Below are positions 23,734 to 34,893 of a DNA stretch of 64,000 nt, piece after piece. This stretch comes from Eucalyptus grandis (lineage: Eukaryota > Streptophyta > Magnoliopsida > Myrtales > Myrtaceae). The stretch spans positions 14,769,561 to 14,833,560 of the forward strand of contig NC_052618.1 of NCBI RefSeq assembly GCF_016545825.1. Reading direction: 5' to 3'. Position 1 is the stretch's first letter; each line of letters begins with the position of its first letter. The translations under genes and the position numbers were made by a program. Below the pieces are notes generated by a model, which ran no database searches, had not been told where the DNA came from, and saw nothing but the letters and a program-made list of their open reading frames with translations.

Positions 23734-26332
23734 CATATAGCTTTCTCGTTTCTGAAAAGTTTATGCTGCCCCTGTTATGACAACGGTTAATACATTTATT
23801 ACTTACATCTACACAATCTCTATCATTTCATATATATTGGCTGAGAGGTGAGGAATGATTTAGCTCTTGTCCGAGTCAAATGTTTAGCATGCCTTAGTCG
23901 CTGGGTCTTAGTTATCGCTGTTCGACAATTGCTTTGCTGCTTGCAGAGGATAGGACCGTCTCTGGTGTTGCTGGGCCGTTGGTTACACTCGACAAAGTCA
24001 AGGTAAATTTCACTGGTTATAATTTTATGAGGTTCAGTGGACTCCTATACTAACATGTTGGATTACTTTTATTGTATATCAGGGACCAAAGTATCACGAG
24101 GTAGTAAATATCCGCTTGGGTGATGGAACGACTAGAAGTGGGCAAGTCCTTGAAGTTGATGGAGAGAAAGTTGCTGTGCGGGTTCGGTCTCGCCCCACCC
24201 TCTTCTTTTTTCCTTTAGCTCTCTTGATACTGCATTTTTGTTGTTTGGACTGCAATACTTGGGTCAAATTTGTTTGCAATACTTTTCAGCTGATGACCCA
24301 GTGAATTCTCTGTCATTCATTGCAAGCATTAGAGAAAGCAGATTATGAAGAGTATTATCTTAGGTATATGTGATGAAATGTGAGAACATCATATTGGATG
24401 ATAATTGAAATGTGATTGAATTTCTTGAGAACAATGTTAAGAGTCTAATTAGCATTCTGTTTTGGCAATTATAGATCCTCTCTGCTCTTGAGTGATGGAA
24501 GTCTAGTCATGGTGTGGGTTATTTTGGCTCTGCAAAAGGCTAATAATCTTTCCTATATGTCTCTAATTGTTGTCAAACTTCTGTAGGTTCTGTTATTCAC
24601 TAGTTTCTCTATCAGTAAAATTTAAATATAAGTATTCTACTCATGCTTGTGTAATCGGTGGTTGTTCATCTTAGACTTCCAGTACGTAAAGCTTTCTGGT
24701 CATCCATGTTTCACTCTCTTGTCGCTAGGTTTATGAAGGTACTTCTGGGATTGAAAACAAATACACCATTGTGCAATTCATTGGCGAGGTAATTATGCAT
24801 GCTGTTTGTTTTTGTTTTCCTAATAAAACAATGTTTCATCATTCTGTAGAAAGAAAGAGTTAGATTTGTTTTTTCCGTATTTGGGAACTAAATGCTCCTA
24901 CATGTTGGCAACAAGATTTCACTTGTAGCATGAGAAATAATATCTTGGCCTTGGCCTCATGAAAGGCTGTCAAAAGTGCATTGTTTTCCTACCTTTACAA
25001 ATCTCTTCAGCTGTGTCAGCATTTACTCTCTTTAATCTTGGATAAATAAAAGAACCTTGAGCAATTTATTGTGGAGTTATCACATTTTTCTTTTAATGCA
25101 GGTTCTGAAAACACTTGTGTCCTTGGATACGCTTGGGTTCATATTTAATGGTTCTAGAAAGCCCATTGATAATGGCTCTCTAATTCTGCCAGAGGCTTAC
25201 CTGGATATTTCTGGTGAGTTGTGTCATTGTGATAGTAATTTTGATTGACCATGAATCCATTTATACTCCATGGCACCTATGGCAATCCCAAGAACTTTCT
25301 TGTGGTGTCTTATATAATAGATAAACTCCCTCTTTTTTAGGAAGTTCTATAAATCCCAGCGAAAGAACCTACCTGGAAGAGATGATACGAACAGGAATTT
25401 CCTCCATTGATGTAATGAATTCCATAGCTCGTGGACAAAAGATCCCACCTTTCTTTGCTGCTGGTCTTCCTCATAACAAAACAGCTACTCAGATCTCCGT
25501 TAGGCTAGTCTTGTGAAGCGATTGGAGAAGGCTGATGGTATTACCAAGATATATGTTGCATCTTTGTTATATCCCAATGTTATAATACCCTGCTCTATGA
25601 GTTTTATTGCCTCGATAATTTAAGGAACTACCATTAGTTTTACAAAATTTTCCTACGGTTTTGGAGTTCAGGTTCAGAATTCACCTACAATGTATTTTAT
25701 CCTTTGACTAACTAGCTCCACTATTATATGCTAGACTTCTCAATTGCTAAATGCATTCTTTGTGAAGATTTTTGATCTTATTTTATTTGTTGTTTTTTTG
25801 AGAATTCGATGCTATGAGTCTTCATCTTTCTATTCCAAACACTCTCTTTCAATATCATTTATGAAAATGTGCTGCAAATTTATGTAGAATGACAAAGAGG
25901 ACAATTTTGCCAACAATGTTGCCATAGTATTTGCTGCTATGGGAGTGTACATGGAAACTGCACAATATCTCAAACGTGACTTGGAGGAAAATGGGTCAAT
26001 GGAGAGAGTGGCCCTTTTTCCTTAATGCTGTAATATCTAATGAGCTAATAGTTAATTGTCTCGCAGATTGTTTCTTTCTGGCAATTTTTGCTAGTTCGTA
26101 GATTCAGTTCATGACATATATCCTTGCTGATTTAAAGGGTTGTACGGATGCCTGTATTTCATTTTATGAAGTTTGCTATTTTCTTTAGGCCAATGATCCA
26201 ACTGTTGAATGCATCATCACTCCACGAGTGGCGGTCACAACTGCTGAGTATCTGGCTTAAGAATGTGACACATCTATAGTGATTTTTTTATTTTTTATTT
26301 TTTGTGATGTCAGAATTTCATAATTATATCCA

Positions 26333-26930
26333 CTATGGATGAGGATAGGCGGGGCTTGGGGGCCTTGGGAAGAACCAGCAGGGGATTGTGACACCCATCG
26401 AAGCAAAGTTGTGTCCTAAGAATATGGGTATGGGTTTCAACGACTACCAAAGAAACCCCTGCAAAGGCGCCTGCTGCCTCGTTGGAGCCAGAGGAAAAGA
26501 GGCCATCACCTGATGTGCCTGGTAAGGAGAAGCTTTTGTCTAAGCAAGCGAACAAGACGATGCTGAAAAACAAAGCGAAACACATTACAGCAGAAGAGCT
26601 GTTGGCGAAGAAGCAGGAACAGGGTGTTGAAGTTGTGCAAAACGTACACAACATGCGTGGACCTCAGGTTAGGGTATTAGCAAGCCTGGAGAATCTGAAC
26701 GTGGTAGAGAAGGTGAGGGAGAGTGATGTTCCTATGCGCGAGCTCCAGCACAATATAAGGTCGATTGTGGACCTAGTTGAGTTGGATATTCAGAAGATCG
26801 ATAGGGACCTGAGGAATGAGAAGGAGAAAGCTCTGAGCTTGCAAGAGGAAAACAGAAGCTGCAAGCTGAGGCAGAACTCCATAAGAAACAACTGAATAAT
26901 CTAACAACTAAATTGTGCACACGGAACAGC
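26333..26930 (+). pseudogene. STIPL1/TFIP11-like pseudogene, copy 2, internally deleted
   Basis: Second fragment of the same spliceosome factor, abutting the truncated V-ATPase remnant. It starts at a position matching copy 1 base 13734, jumps after TTGGGGG to the equivalent of copy 1 about 14036, then runs collinear with it: [78 protein letters not shown]. The frame from 26482 to 26895 is open for 137 codons, better kept than copy 1, and copy 1's stops (14286, 14466) are absent here. The frame changes near 26460 and near 26860, and homology ends after KKQLNNL near 26904. It lacks the N-terminus, the G-patch core and the whole GCFC part, so it is not functional. Confidence 0.88.
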
Positions 26931-27464
26931 GGAAGCACAATCACGGTAGAGTCTGATTCCGTTAGTTTGTACCCCACCTGATGATGCCAAATTGCGCCGA
27001 GTTAGCAGCATGTGATTGGGGAGGGATGGCCCATAGCGCTGGAGGTGTGCAAGAACATAGCTACATCCGAGGGATCGTTGACAACTGTGGATATCGAGTC
27101 GAGGCTTGGCTTGTACGTCCCAGAAAACAACCCTTGGACCCGACAGAAAATTCTCTTCATGCTTTTCCCAATTCAATTTGTTCCTGTTCAATTTGCACCA
27201 CGCGCTCGCAGAAATTTCATGCCTCAAATGCAATTTTTTTCAGTAGAAATAGATGCCATTTCTGTCTCTCTGTTCTTGAAGTACTGTAAAACTCCAAGAA
27301 ACATCTACCTCTTTCTTTTCCAAGCTATTTCCCAGTCGATGTTTTGCAAGACATCGATCTCATCATTAGAAATTCATCGTCATCACGGTCTTCCAGATAT
27401 TGCATTCTCGAATTTAAACAGCATCATCCGTACTCGCGAACAGACCAAGATGACCCAGACATAC
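26931..27464 (+). other. Unrecognised open segment between STIPL1-like copy 2 and AAE3-like exon
   Basis: A plus-strand frame of 167 codons (27012-27515) reads, for example, IATSEGSLTTVDIESRLGLY and VPENNPWTRQKILFMLFPIQ, which looks protein-like in composition but belongs to no family I recognise. Its last third overlaps the antisense AAE3-like exon and is clearly not coding in this direction. It may be a further decayed exon of unknown origin; no start or splice signals could be assigned. Confidence 0.3.
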
Positions 27465-27654
27465 CTCGATGGTGTTGAGGAAAGTGAGCACGACGGTGTC
27501 GGTGCAAGGCAGTGATGAGTGCGGTGGCGTCTTTGACGAGCTCCTGCAGCTGCACGTGCATCAGGTCTAGCTCCTCGCAGGCGGAGGCGGCTCTCTTGTC
27601 GGGGAAATCCGACGTTGCCTTCTTCAATAGGTCTGTGAGCGTAAGTTCTCCCAT
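27465..27654 (-). pseudogene. First exon of AAE3-like oxalate-CoA ligase, isolated
   Basis: On the minus strand, ATG at 27654-27652 opens MGELTLTDLLKKATSDFPDK, followed by LDLMHVQLQELVKDA, which matches the N-terminus of plant ACYL-ACTIVATING ENZYME 3, the peroxisome/cytosol ligase of the 4CL-like family that makes oxalyl-CoA in oxalate breakdown. After about codon 49 a one-base frame change is needed to read the next family motif (here DTVVLTFLNTIE, in the family near GDVVALTFPNTVE). GTATGT follows at 27464, a plausible donor. No further exon of the ~520-residue enzyme is found on the minus strand below this point, so only exon 1 and perhaps its promoter remain. The identification rests on about 60 residues. 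Confidence 0.65.
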
Positions 27655-29890
27655 CGCTAACCACAGGGAACGAATCAACGGCAATCGGCTTCAGCCGAAA
27701 CCAATCCCCGATCGAATAGAAGAGGGGCACCACAATCGCTTGGCGAGACAAGAATGAAGGATCGACAAGAACAGGAATTCGCACGTATGCATATGAGATG
27801 GAAATGAGACCAGAGGGAGGGAGGGAAGGACGTTGATGCGATTGAGGTGGCTCCGCGGCCAGTGCGAGCTCGGTTAAGGTGGCGACGGAGACTTAACGGA
27901 TCAAAGGCTGTAACTAGTCTCACTAATGTCTTCGCAAGAAAATGTTTCAATAAACTAATGATAGCCACGTAATCAATACATTTGTCCATTCAGTGGACGA
28001 CAAGTGGCACTATGGGGGCCCGCTCTATCAGCAAGTCTGCAAGTCCATTCTGCACGACAAAACAAATGTCGTCCAAGTTTGAGATAAGAAATGAAAACCA
28101 CAGCATCAGGAAAGGTCATCACCAAAGGATTAAAATCCATTCCAAGTTTGGGGCAAGGGCGATTCTTGCACAGATTGTATAAATGCAAAGATCAGTGGCG
28201 ATTCTGACAGTCCATTCTTTGCACGCACACACGCAGATCTCCTGCTCTTTCACAACAGAATACACATTCAAAACTCGATTCTGTTCATACAGAACACTTT
28301 TAACTCGAACCAGAGGAATCAGCAAGCCACGAGACAGCAATTTTCATGTCATACGCCGAGCATACGAGACGAGAATACTAACACTATTTGACAAATGAGC
28401 ATCCTATTTTGACAAAGTCGGCCATAATAAGTATTCAAAAAGTTGAGAACAAATCGAATTTATGTAATATGATTTTGCGGTTCGAGAATTGAATCGAATT
28501 TACATACTGATCTAGTTCGAGCATTTTATCAAACAAGTAATGTGCATTTTAACCAAGGAGCTCATACGCCAATGCACAGCAAGGATTGACTTTCAGATCT
28601 TCACGAAAGTAACAGCACAAGTCCGAGTAGTTAAATAAAGCTTCAATCTCAACTGATTTACTCACAGACATTAGCTAAAGCTAACCGGCTCTGTTTCGTT
28701 CATGAGCAGCAGAAACAGAGTGCGTGGGATTTACCTTGATGAGGGTGAGTTTTTCACTTCGGTCCGTGATCAGATCGGAGAAAAGTTACTGGAGCTCTCC
28801 CCGTCGACGATTGACCTCTGGCTCGTGCACGTTTGGGCGGCGTGACCAGAAAACAGAGCAGAAGGAGAGGAGGCCTTGCGGCAACGGAACCGGCAATGGT
28901 GGAGCCGCTACAGCGCCGTTTCGACCGTGTCTAAAGGACAATGGAAAAGGAGAACCGATGAAGGATCCTCTAGAATTCCAAAGAGAGATAGTTTCTTCGT
29001 GAGCTTCGGTGTGTGCGTTCTATCGTGTCATCGCTGAGCCTGTGGTGGCCGTCGATGGTGGTGCGACGGTGGCTGTGGTGATTGTAGATGGCGGACGGTG
29101 GTCTGGGCTGCGCCTTCTGGATAAGGTCTAGGCAACACGAATTAAACCAGGCCCAACAAACCGGACCAGGTCCTTTCGATTATGATTTTTTTTTATCTTT
29201 CTTTCTTTCTTCGTTTGTTATTTATTTTTAATATTATTTATTATTTATTATTTATTTATATTTACCCAAATGCATGTTCGACTTGTAGGCAAAAATTCAG
29301 GAGTAGATAGGAGCAATATTCCATCATTTGGCCTAAGAACAACTTCACACCAAACTCAATTACAATTCATTGTTTGTGCAATATTGCGACATTATTCCCT
29401 TAAAGATTAGTCCTCGTACTTAACTCTTCCATCCTTGAGTTGAATTTGAGCGCCGATAGCATGGCTGCACTTGTACTTGAGTTGATTTCTTGTAGAATCG
29501 ATGGACACAGTACAGTTTGCATCTTAAAGCGCACTTCGCACGTTCCGTGCGCGCAACACATTGCGATGGAATCATCATACTCCTGTAGTAGTTGTACACA
29601 TGACTCGCCATCTTAGTTAATCATCATATAGGTGATGCGTGTACTTTTAAGATTGCCACTTTATCTGTGTTCTTAGCACGTATCTCAGTATTGATTTGTG
29701 TAAGTGGGTGGCACATATTCCGTCCATGGTCTCCTCTGTTGAATACTCTTGGCCAAGAGATTACAATATCCTCTTTTGACTAACATCCTCGTCTGTGCTT
29801 TGTCGTGTATGGTTTGTTAGGCATTTATACAGGTTAGATACTTTTTGTGATCAAGAGCAGTACATACCATCCTATAACATCAATTATCTT
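27655..29890. other. No gene supported; may include promoter of AAE3-like remnant
   Basis: Moderately GC-rich near 27660-28000 and 28720-29160, AT-rich elsewhere, with only short unrecognised frames. On the minus strand the first few hundred bases would be the upstream region of the AAE3-like exon. Simple ATTT runs occur at 29215-29265. Confidence 0.45.
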
Positions 29891-30570
29891 GTGGGATTGT
29901 GACGAACATCACATCAGGTCCGTTTTCACGTTCTCGTTCTTTCGCCCTTCGCCCGCCACTTGCATCCGGCAAACTCAGTAAGATAGCTCCACCACCCGTC
30001 ATTTCTCCGGCCTGCCAGAATTTCTTCCGATTTCCGTGTCTTGTTGCGTGCGAATCAGTTGAAGTCGGAAGACGGTTTCGTAAAAATCTCCCTTCTCAAT
30101 CTTCATCCTCGTCTTCTTCTTCAGCTAGGGCTTTGTTTTCAAATTCGTCCCATGTTCGTGGTTATCTCATGTTTTATTTTTTTGTTATGTTTTTCCACTT
30201 GTGCCAGTGACTTCAGATCATGGTAGGCTACCTTAGAGTGTCAAAAGGAAAAGTTCCGAAACTAGCCGAAAAAGACGAGGATTGAAAATGTATATATGGG
30301 TCTTTCTTTATTAAACTGGCTGTTTGAAAATGCGGATGAGCAGACCGCTCCTTGTGGCTTCATCAAGAAACATCTTCATGACAGCAAAGTAGTTGGCACT
30401 CTTCAGGCATTTAGACAGATCGCGGTCGGAGAAGTTAAGGAGCTATGTGCACGTGGCAATAAAATCACGTCAAGTGTAGATGTCTGCGCGTTTTGAGCTC
30501 GTCGATGGAGATGATACCGTGTTCAAAGTCTCAATTTTCGGCCCTGCGGGTGCGTACCAGAATTTATTTG
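29890..30570 (+). pseudogene. B3-domain gene remnant, locus 2 start
   Basis: The GC-richer leader (29900-30160) resembles the start of B3 locus 1 (about 3610-3690), with CTTCCGATTTC and TTCAAATTCGTCCCA shared. At 30470-30555 the C-terminal B3 strand is read as DVCAF, then after a one-base shift ELVDGDDTVFKVSIFGPAG. That frameshift sits inside the conserved CVFELID motif. The N-terminal B3 half was not found. It belongs to the same REM-like family as the left array. Confidence 0.6.
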
Positions 30571-32155
30571 GGCAAATCAACTGAATCTTGATATGCATGG
30601 CCAAGCAATTTTCAATCTATGCTACATCTTTTCATAGTTAGTCAATTTAAGAAACTTTCACACCAATGTCTACTAAATTCCTCATCGTTTAATTGGGAGA
30701 AAAGGTTAATCAACTGAATCTTGATCCCTATCCCTACCAGTTTTGGATCTAAGTGCAACTTGGTCTCCTTGTCATGCAATCCCCATCGATATTGACATCC
30801 AAGAACCACATCTGTCACTAGACGTTAGACGACGCAAGAATGTTATTGGAGGAGCTTATGACATCTCAAAGTCAAAAATCGGATGGGAGAGAGGGACTCC
30901 AAGATAAATATCCTTGTCCGAATGGTCATCATATTATGCAGTTACTCAAAGTGTTATTTTCGAGAGTGGCTCAGATGATTAAACCATTGAACGGTACTAC
31001 GGACATCCAACCAACCGAGTTTTAAAAAAGACAGAAATTCGAGAAAAGGAAGGTAGTTTTATTAAATAAAGAGGCAAAGGTTTCGGAAAATAGCAAAAAG
31101 TGGATAAAATAACTGAAGAAGGTCCTACAAACGTTCTCTGCCCGATCGAATGCCATTGCTCACCCGCTAGCAAGTGGACCAACTCTTCATAGCTACAACG
31201 GCTACGCGCTTGCACCCTCTCTCTTGGAAAAATGGGCTCTTGTGGGCACCACATGCACCTGAGTCCCCAACTAGCCAAGTTGGAAGAGGAAAAAATAAAC
31301 ATAAATATTTTGAAAAAGCCTTTTTCTTAAAAATAATTGATTATATCTCGAATAATCAGTCAAAAAAATGTTTTTATTACAAATAACAATTTAATCATTT
31401 TCATTTATTCATTTTTGCAAGTGATAAAAGCAATTGTTTATAGAGAAATATTTTTCAAAACATCAATTTTTCACGAAACAAATGAATCAGTTTTCATTAT
31501 TTTTGTTTATTTATTGCCATCAAGTTCGTCTCACCATTGACTAATAAGTCATAATCTTACTTGACTCTATCCTCTGAAACTTGAAAAATACAATATTAAT
31601 ACCCCAAAACTCCGGCAACTTTTTAGAAGCCCACTAACGATAATGTTACGAAAGAAATTGGTATAGCCTTTTCATTTCCAGTTTGTTTCATCTACAACAT
31701 TGCAACACCGAAATCTACTTCCCGAAGTAAATTGAGAGATTCACGTGGTCACATTGATGGCAAGCGTGCAGTGTATCCGATCCTTTGCGGTTCTTGAACT
31801 GCGACAATTTGGTATAGTAGAATGAGGAATATTGTCTCTCTAATAAACATGAAGAAAAGCAAACCCAAATAATAATTCATTCAAACCCTAGAGCACCAGA
31901 GCACGTGATTAACAAATTGAATTCGACACGACTGACTAATTACCCTTGTTGCCAAACGGAATAACAATTTAGAGAATAGTGGTTAAGCTATACAACAATA
32001 GGTCACCCATCAAATTTTATGAGGGCAAAGAGTGTCATTGAATAGCAAAAGCAATTACTAATTTACTATTTCGTAACAAGACGAGCATGTCCATAATCTG
32101 CCAATGATTGCTTACCCTTTCAAACAAAATAAGGTAGGAAAAAAGGACGAAGGAG
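30571..32155. other. No gene supported
   Basis: AT-rich, frames of at most 100 codons without domains. The right boundary is set by the hairpin at 32156-32208. Confidence 0.45.
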
Positions 32156-32208
32156 GCGTGAAGCTTTCTAAGGCTAATACCAAACATTAGCCTCAGAAAG
32201 CTTCACGC
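32156..32208. repeat. Near-perfect short hairpin (23-bp arms)
   Basis: Arms 32156-32178 and 32186-32208 are inverted copies with a single mismatch (A at 32170 against a G:C-type partner), separated by the 7-base loop ACCAAAC. The flanks are not palindromic. No poly-U-type tract follows, and intrinsic terminators are not a plant pol II feature, so this is noted as structure only. Confidence 0.9.
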
Positions 32209-32559
32209 AAATTATCCACCCCTTGACGACAACGCATACAAATAATGCAACACACTGCATGTAAAAATAAGCTGACTGCAAATCTGAAAAAAGCATGGAT
32301 GAGGACGAACTTTGGTAGGAGGGACATATCGGATACGTTAGACAGTTCATGAGAACCTCTCATTTCGCATGCCACGGATGATTCTCACGTCCGATAGATC
32401 CTAAGGGTGATGACTGATCTAATGAGGCAGGATCCAGTAAAGCTTCCTCTCGGTGGGATGGCGACGTCTTCACAGGGGTTGGGATCTGCAAACATTTCCT
32501 CATCAAACGCAGCATTTATGGCCTCTCTCACAATCATCTCTTTCCCATAGTAGCATAAC

Positions 32560-32680
32560 TACGTAAAGGCATTTCTGCAGCACAACTCTTCCGTGGCCTT
32601 TCTCTTGACAACATAGCATCCGAGCCTCCGGCATTGGCGTATTAGAATCGATAACATCATGCGCTCTTGAACTCGAACTT

Positions 32681-32723
<43 letters not shown>

Positions 32724-32960
32724 AACGGGTATCCTTGGAAACAAAGTCCAGCTTCGTCATTCCATCGAACGCCTTCCTTGCAAACTCGATTCCCTCCTCC
32801 ACAGCACAACCAACGGCAATTGAATTTCAGAAGACAGACAGCGAGAGAATTGGGAGAAAAAACAAGATTGAAACAGAAATCAATAGACAAATCTGGAACG
32901 AATCGAAATTCATTCTAGAGTTCAACGGAAGACGACGAATTTCGTCATCGCTTCAACGTC
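32560..32960. repeat. Unclassified low-copy repeat, copy C
   Basis: Third copy of the repeat at 15050-15395 and 16500-16685. Shared words, in order, include GAGCCTCCGGCA, CTCTTGAACTCGAACTTGCT, CCTTGCAAACTCGAT, CCCTCCTCCACAG and ATTCTAGAGTTCAA. A CT microsatellite (32682-32722) expands a point where copy A has only CTCTCC. No coding assignment. Confidence 0.65.
32682..32722. repeat. (CT)20 microsatellite
   Basis: Uninterrupted CT run of 41 bp inside the unclassified repeat. Confidence 0.95.
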
Positions 32961-34181
32961 ACGAGGAACCGGCGGTTTCTGAAGATCTCTCGAAGTAACG
33001 ATCGTAAGAGATTCCAGTTGACAGGCTTACTCCCTCATGGTTTCGTAGAGAGAGAAAGAGACAGATTCTTCTCTGAATTTTGGACACCTTGTTCTTTTCT
33101 CCTCTCTCTCCTTTCTTTTATTTGCACTTTTGTTATTTCTTTTTATTTTGTTTTGTGTCTTTGATTTGTATTTTATAAAAAACAAAAGTACAAATAAAAT
33201 TCAGCTTCTTCAACGAAGGAACTGAATTTTAATATTTTATCCCCTCTTTTCTTTTATTTGTATTTTTGTTATTTATTTTTTTATTTTATACATCTTTGAT
33301 TTGCCGATAAAACTAATGATACAATCAAAAAGTTGAAGCTATGCTCCAATACTGGATGCGCATCACTCTTTAATTTGGCCATAAGCGAAATCCAAGCAAG
33401 TAGCACGTTCCAACTATGCCAATCCAACGATGCATGCTCCCTGGCCAATGCATTGGGCATCACCATAAGAACCACCGGCATAGTGGTCTAATCCTCGGGT
33501 CTCAATGTCAGATTTTCAAAATATCTTTCAGTTGGGCCCAATTTAGGAAATTTGGATTTTAGTTAAAGCTGAGATGGCCCATATCCGCTTTTTTTGTAAT
33601 TTAGAAATAATGTCTTATTTTCCTTCTCACCAAGCCTCTTTCATTTTCCCCAATCTCTCGTTCTCTCTTATCTCATGATCATCGAGTCGTCCAGTCCCCA
33701 CCAACCCGCCACCGCGCCACCTTCGAGCCCTGAGCCCTGCTACTCACCGCACGCTTGCTTGGTCAATCTCTTTCTCTCTCTCAGTCTTTCTTCTCGTGTC
33801 TCGCCCACATGTCAGCGAGTTACAAAGTGAGTGATGGGACGGACTCACTTTTTTGCTCGTGTCATGGTCTCCCTCCCACTCCCCTCTCTCCAGCAAGTGG
33901 CAAAACAGGTTTTTAATAGCCTGTTCTGATGTCTTCAAGGTTTTTGAATTTAGGACGTGCTATTTGAATTTCTCATGGAGAGTAAAAGCAAAAAATAAAA
34001 TAAAATAAACACTTTTTTTAAAAAAAAAAAATTTCGGGCCATGCTATACCCTTGGATCTGGGCCATATGGCATGGCTTCACCCGAGCTGTCTTCATCACA
34101 CATTTTGACCGACCCCAAAATAAGAAAAAGGTTTCGCTCCGGTCCTTTGGCCACGAGGCCTTTAATGGCTTCCACAGCTAA
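32961..34181. other. No gene supported
   Basis: Contains TTTATTTG-rich stretches (33115-33290, two similar blocks around CTTTTATTTG.A.TTTTGTTAT) and a short match (about 33368-33400) to 9868-9900. The minus-strand frame at 33281-33481 resembles no family I know. 33640-33910 is pyrimidine-rich. Confidence 0.45.
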
Positions 34182-34184
34182 TAG

Positions 34185-34890
34185 GGGGCTGCATGGTAAT
34201 GTTCTTTTCTTTTGTTTATGAACAAAAATTTTGTTTTTTTGTTCCCGGGAACAAAAAAATGAACATAAACGCGTTTATTTGCGTTTTTGTTGAAAATCTT
34301 TTTTTTTTGTTCCCGAAACAAAAAAAAGAAACAAAATAAAGTTGTTTTTTTTGTTTCGGAAACACTTTTGAAGAAACACTTCTCTCTCTTCTCTTTTCTT
34401 CTTCTTTTCCTCTTCTTTTTCTTTGGCCCGTCGCCGCCTCGGCCATGGCCGGCGACCGTCGTCAAGGGCCGGGCGACACCGTCGAGGGTCGGCGACCTCG
34501 TCGGAGCGTTGCCCAACCTCGGCAAGGCTCGGCCTCGCCTTGGCTGGGCGAGCTTGAGCTCACCCCGATCCGGCGAGGCCGAGCCTCACTAGGGGCCGGG
34601 CGACACTCGGCCTCGCCGGGTGCCGGCGAGCCTTGCTGGGCTGGGTGAGGCTGCCGGTCCCCGTCGGCCGGTCGCCGGATAAAAAAAAAAGGAAAAAGGA
34701 AAAATAAAATAAAAATATTAAAAAAATTAAAAGAACACAAATTTACCAAACATGTTTCTGTTTATTTTTTATTCCCGGAACAAGTTTACCAAACGCGTCT
34801 TTCTGGTCAAAAATTGTTCCCCGAACAGAAATAATTTTTTCTATTTCGTTCCCCGGAACATGTTTTTAACAAACGTTACCAAACGCGCCC
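34185..34890. mobile_element. PIF/Harbinger-like non-autonomous element 1 with GC-rich core
   Basis: 706 bp with imperfect terminal inverted repeats: left GGGGCTGCATGGTAATG, right end (read inverted) GGGCGCGTTTGGTAACG. It is flanked by TAG on both sides (34182-34184 and 34891-34893), close to the TWA preference of PIF/Harbinger. Subterminal regions repeat GTTC..GAACA words. The core (about 34430-34670) is strikingly GC-rich with GGCGAGGC/CTCGGCC-type repeats and is bordered by a pyrimidine tract (34378-34422) and a purine tract (34680-34730). No transposase. Superfamily assignment is from TIR start and TSD length only. Confidence 0.7.
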
Positions 34891-34893
34891 TAG

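Larger units (their letters stand above)
17777..26290 (+). pseudogene. Vacuolar H+-ATPase subunit B pseudogene, 3'-truncated, Copia in intron 1
   Basis: Copy of the regulatory B subunit of the V1 sector, which pumps protons into vacuole and Golgi lumen. Eight exons align with the ~488-residue family: 17777-17834 (MEEGTLEIGM), 23947-24002 (RTVSGVAGPLVTLDKVK), 24083-24181 ([20 protein letters not shown]), 24729-24788 (YEGTSGIENK), 25102-25213 (ILPEAYLDISG), 25341-25537 ([23 protein letters not shown]), 25888-26030 ([20 protein letters not shown]) and 26189-26290 (ANDPTVECIITPRV). GT-AG borders and phases fit. Exon 6 has lost one base near 25499 and has TAG where the family has Gln; exon 7 has an extra base near 26018; exon 8 reads TAA where the family has Tyr (26258-26260). 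Homology stops near 26290, leaving out the C-terminal ~45%. Kept introns mean DNA duplication, not retroposition. A 5-kb Copia element fills intron 1. Confidence 0.93.

Noticed and set aside
34287..34749. Overlapping GC-rich frames of 67-115 codons on both strands
   Set aside because: They lie in the GC-rich core of the Harbinger-like element and consist of Arg/Pro/Gly/Ala repeats in all frames.
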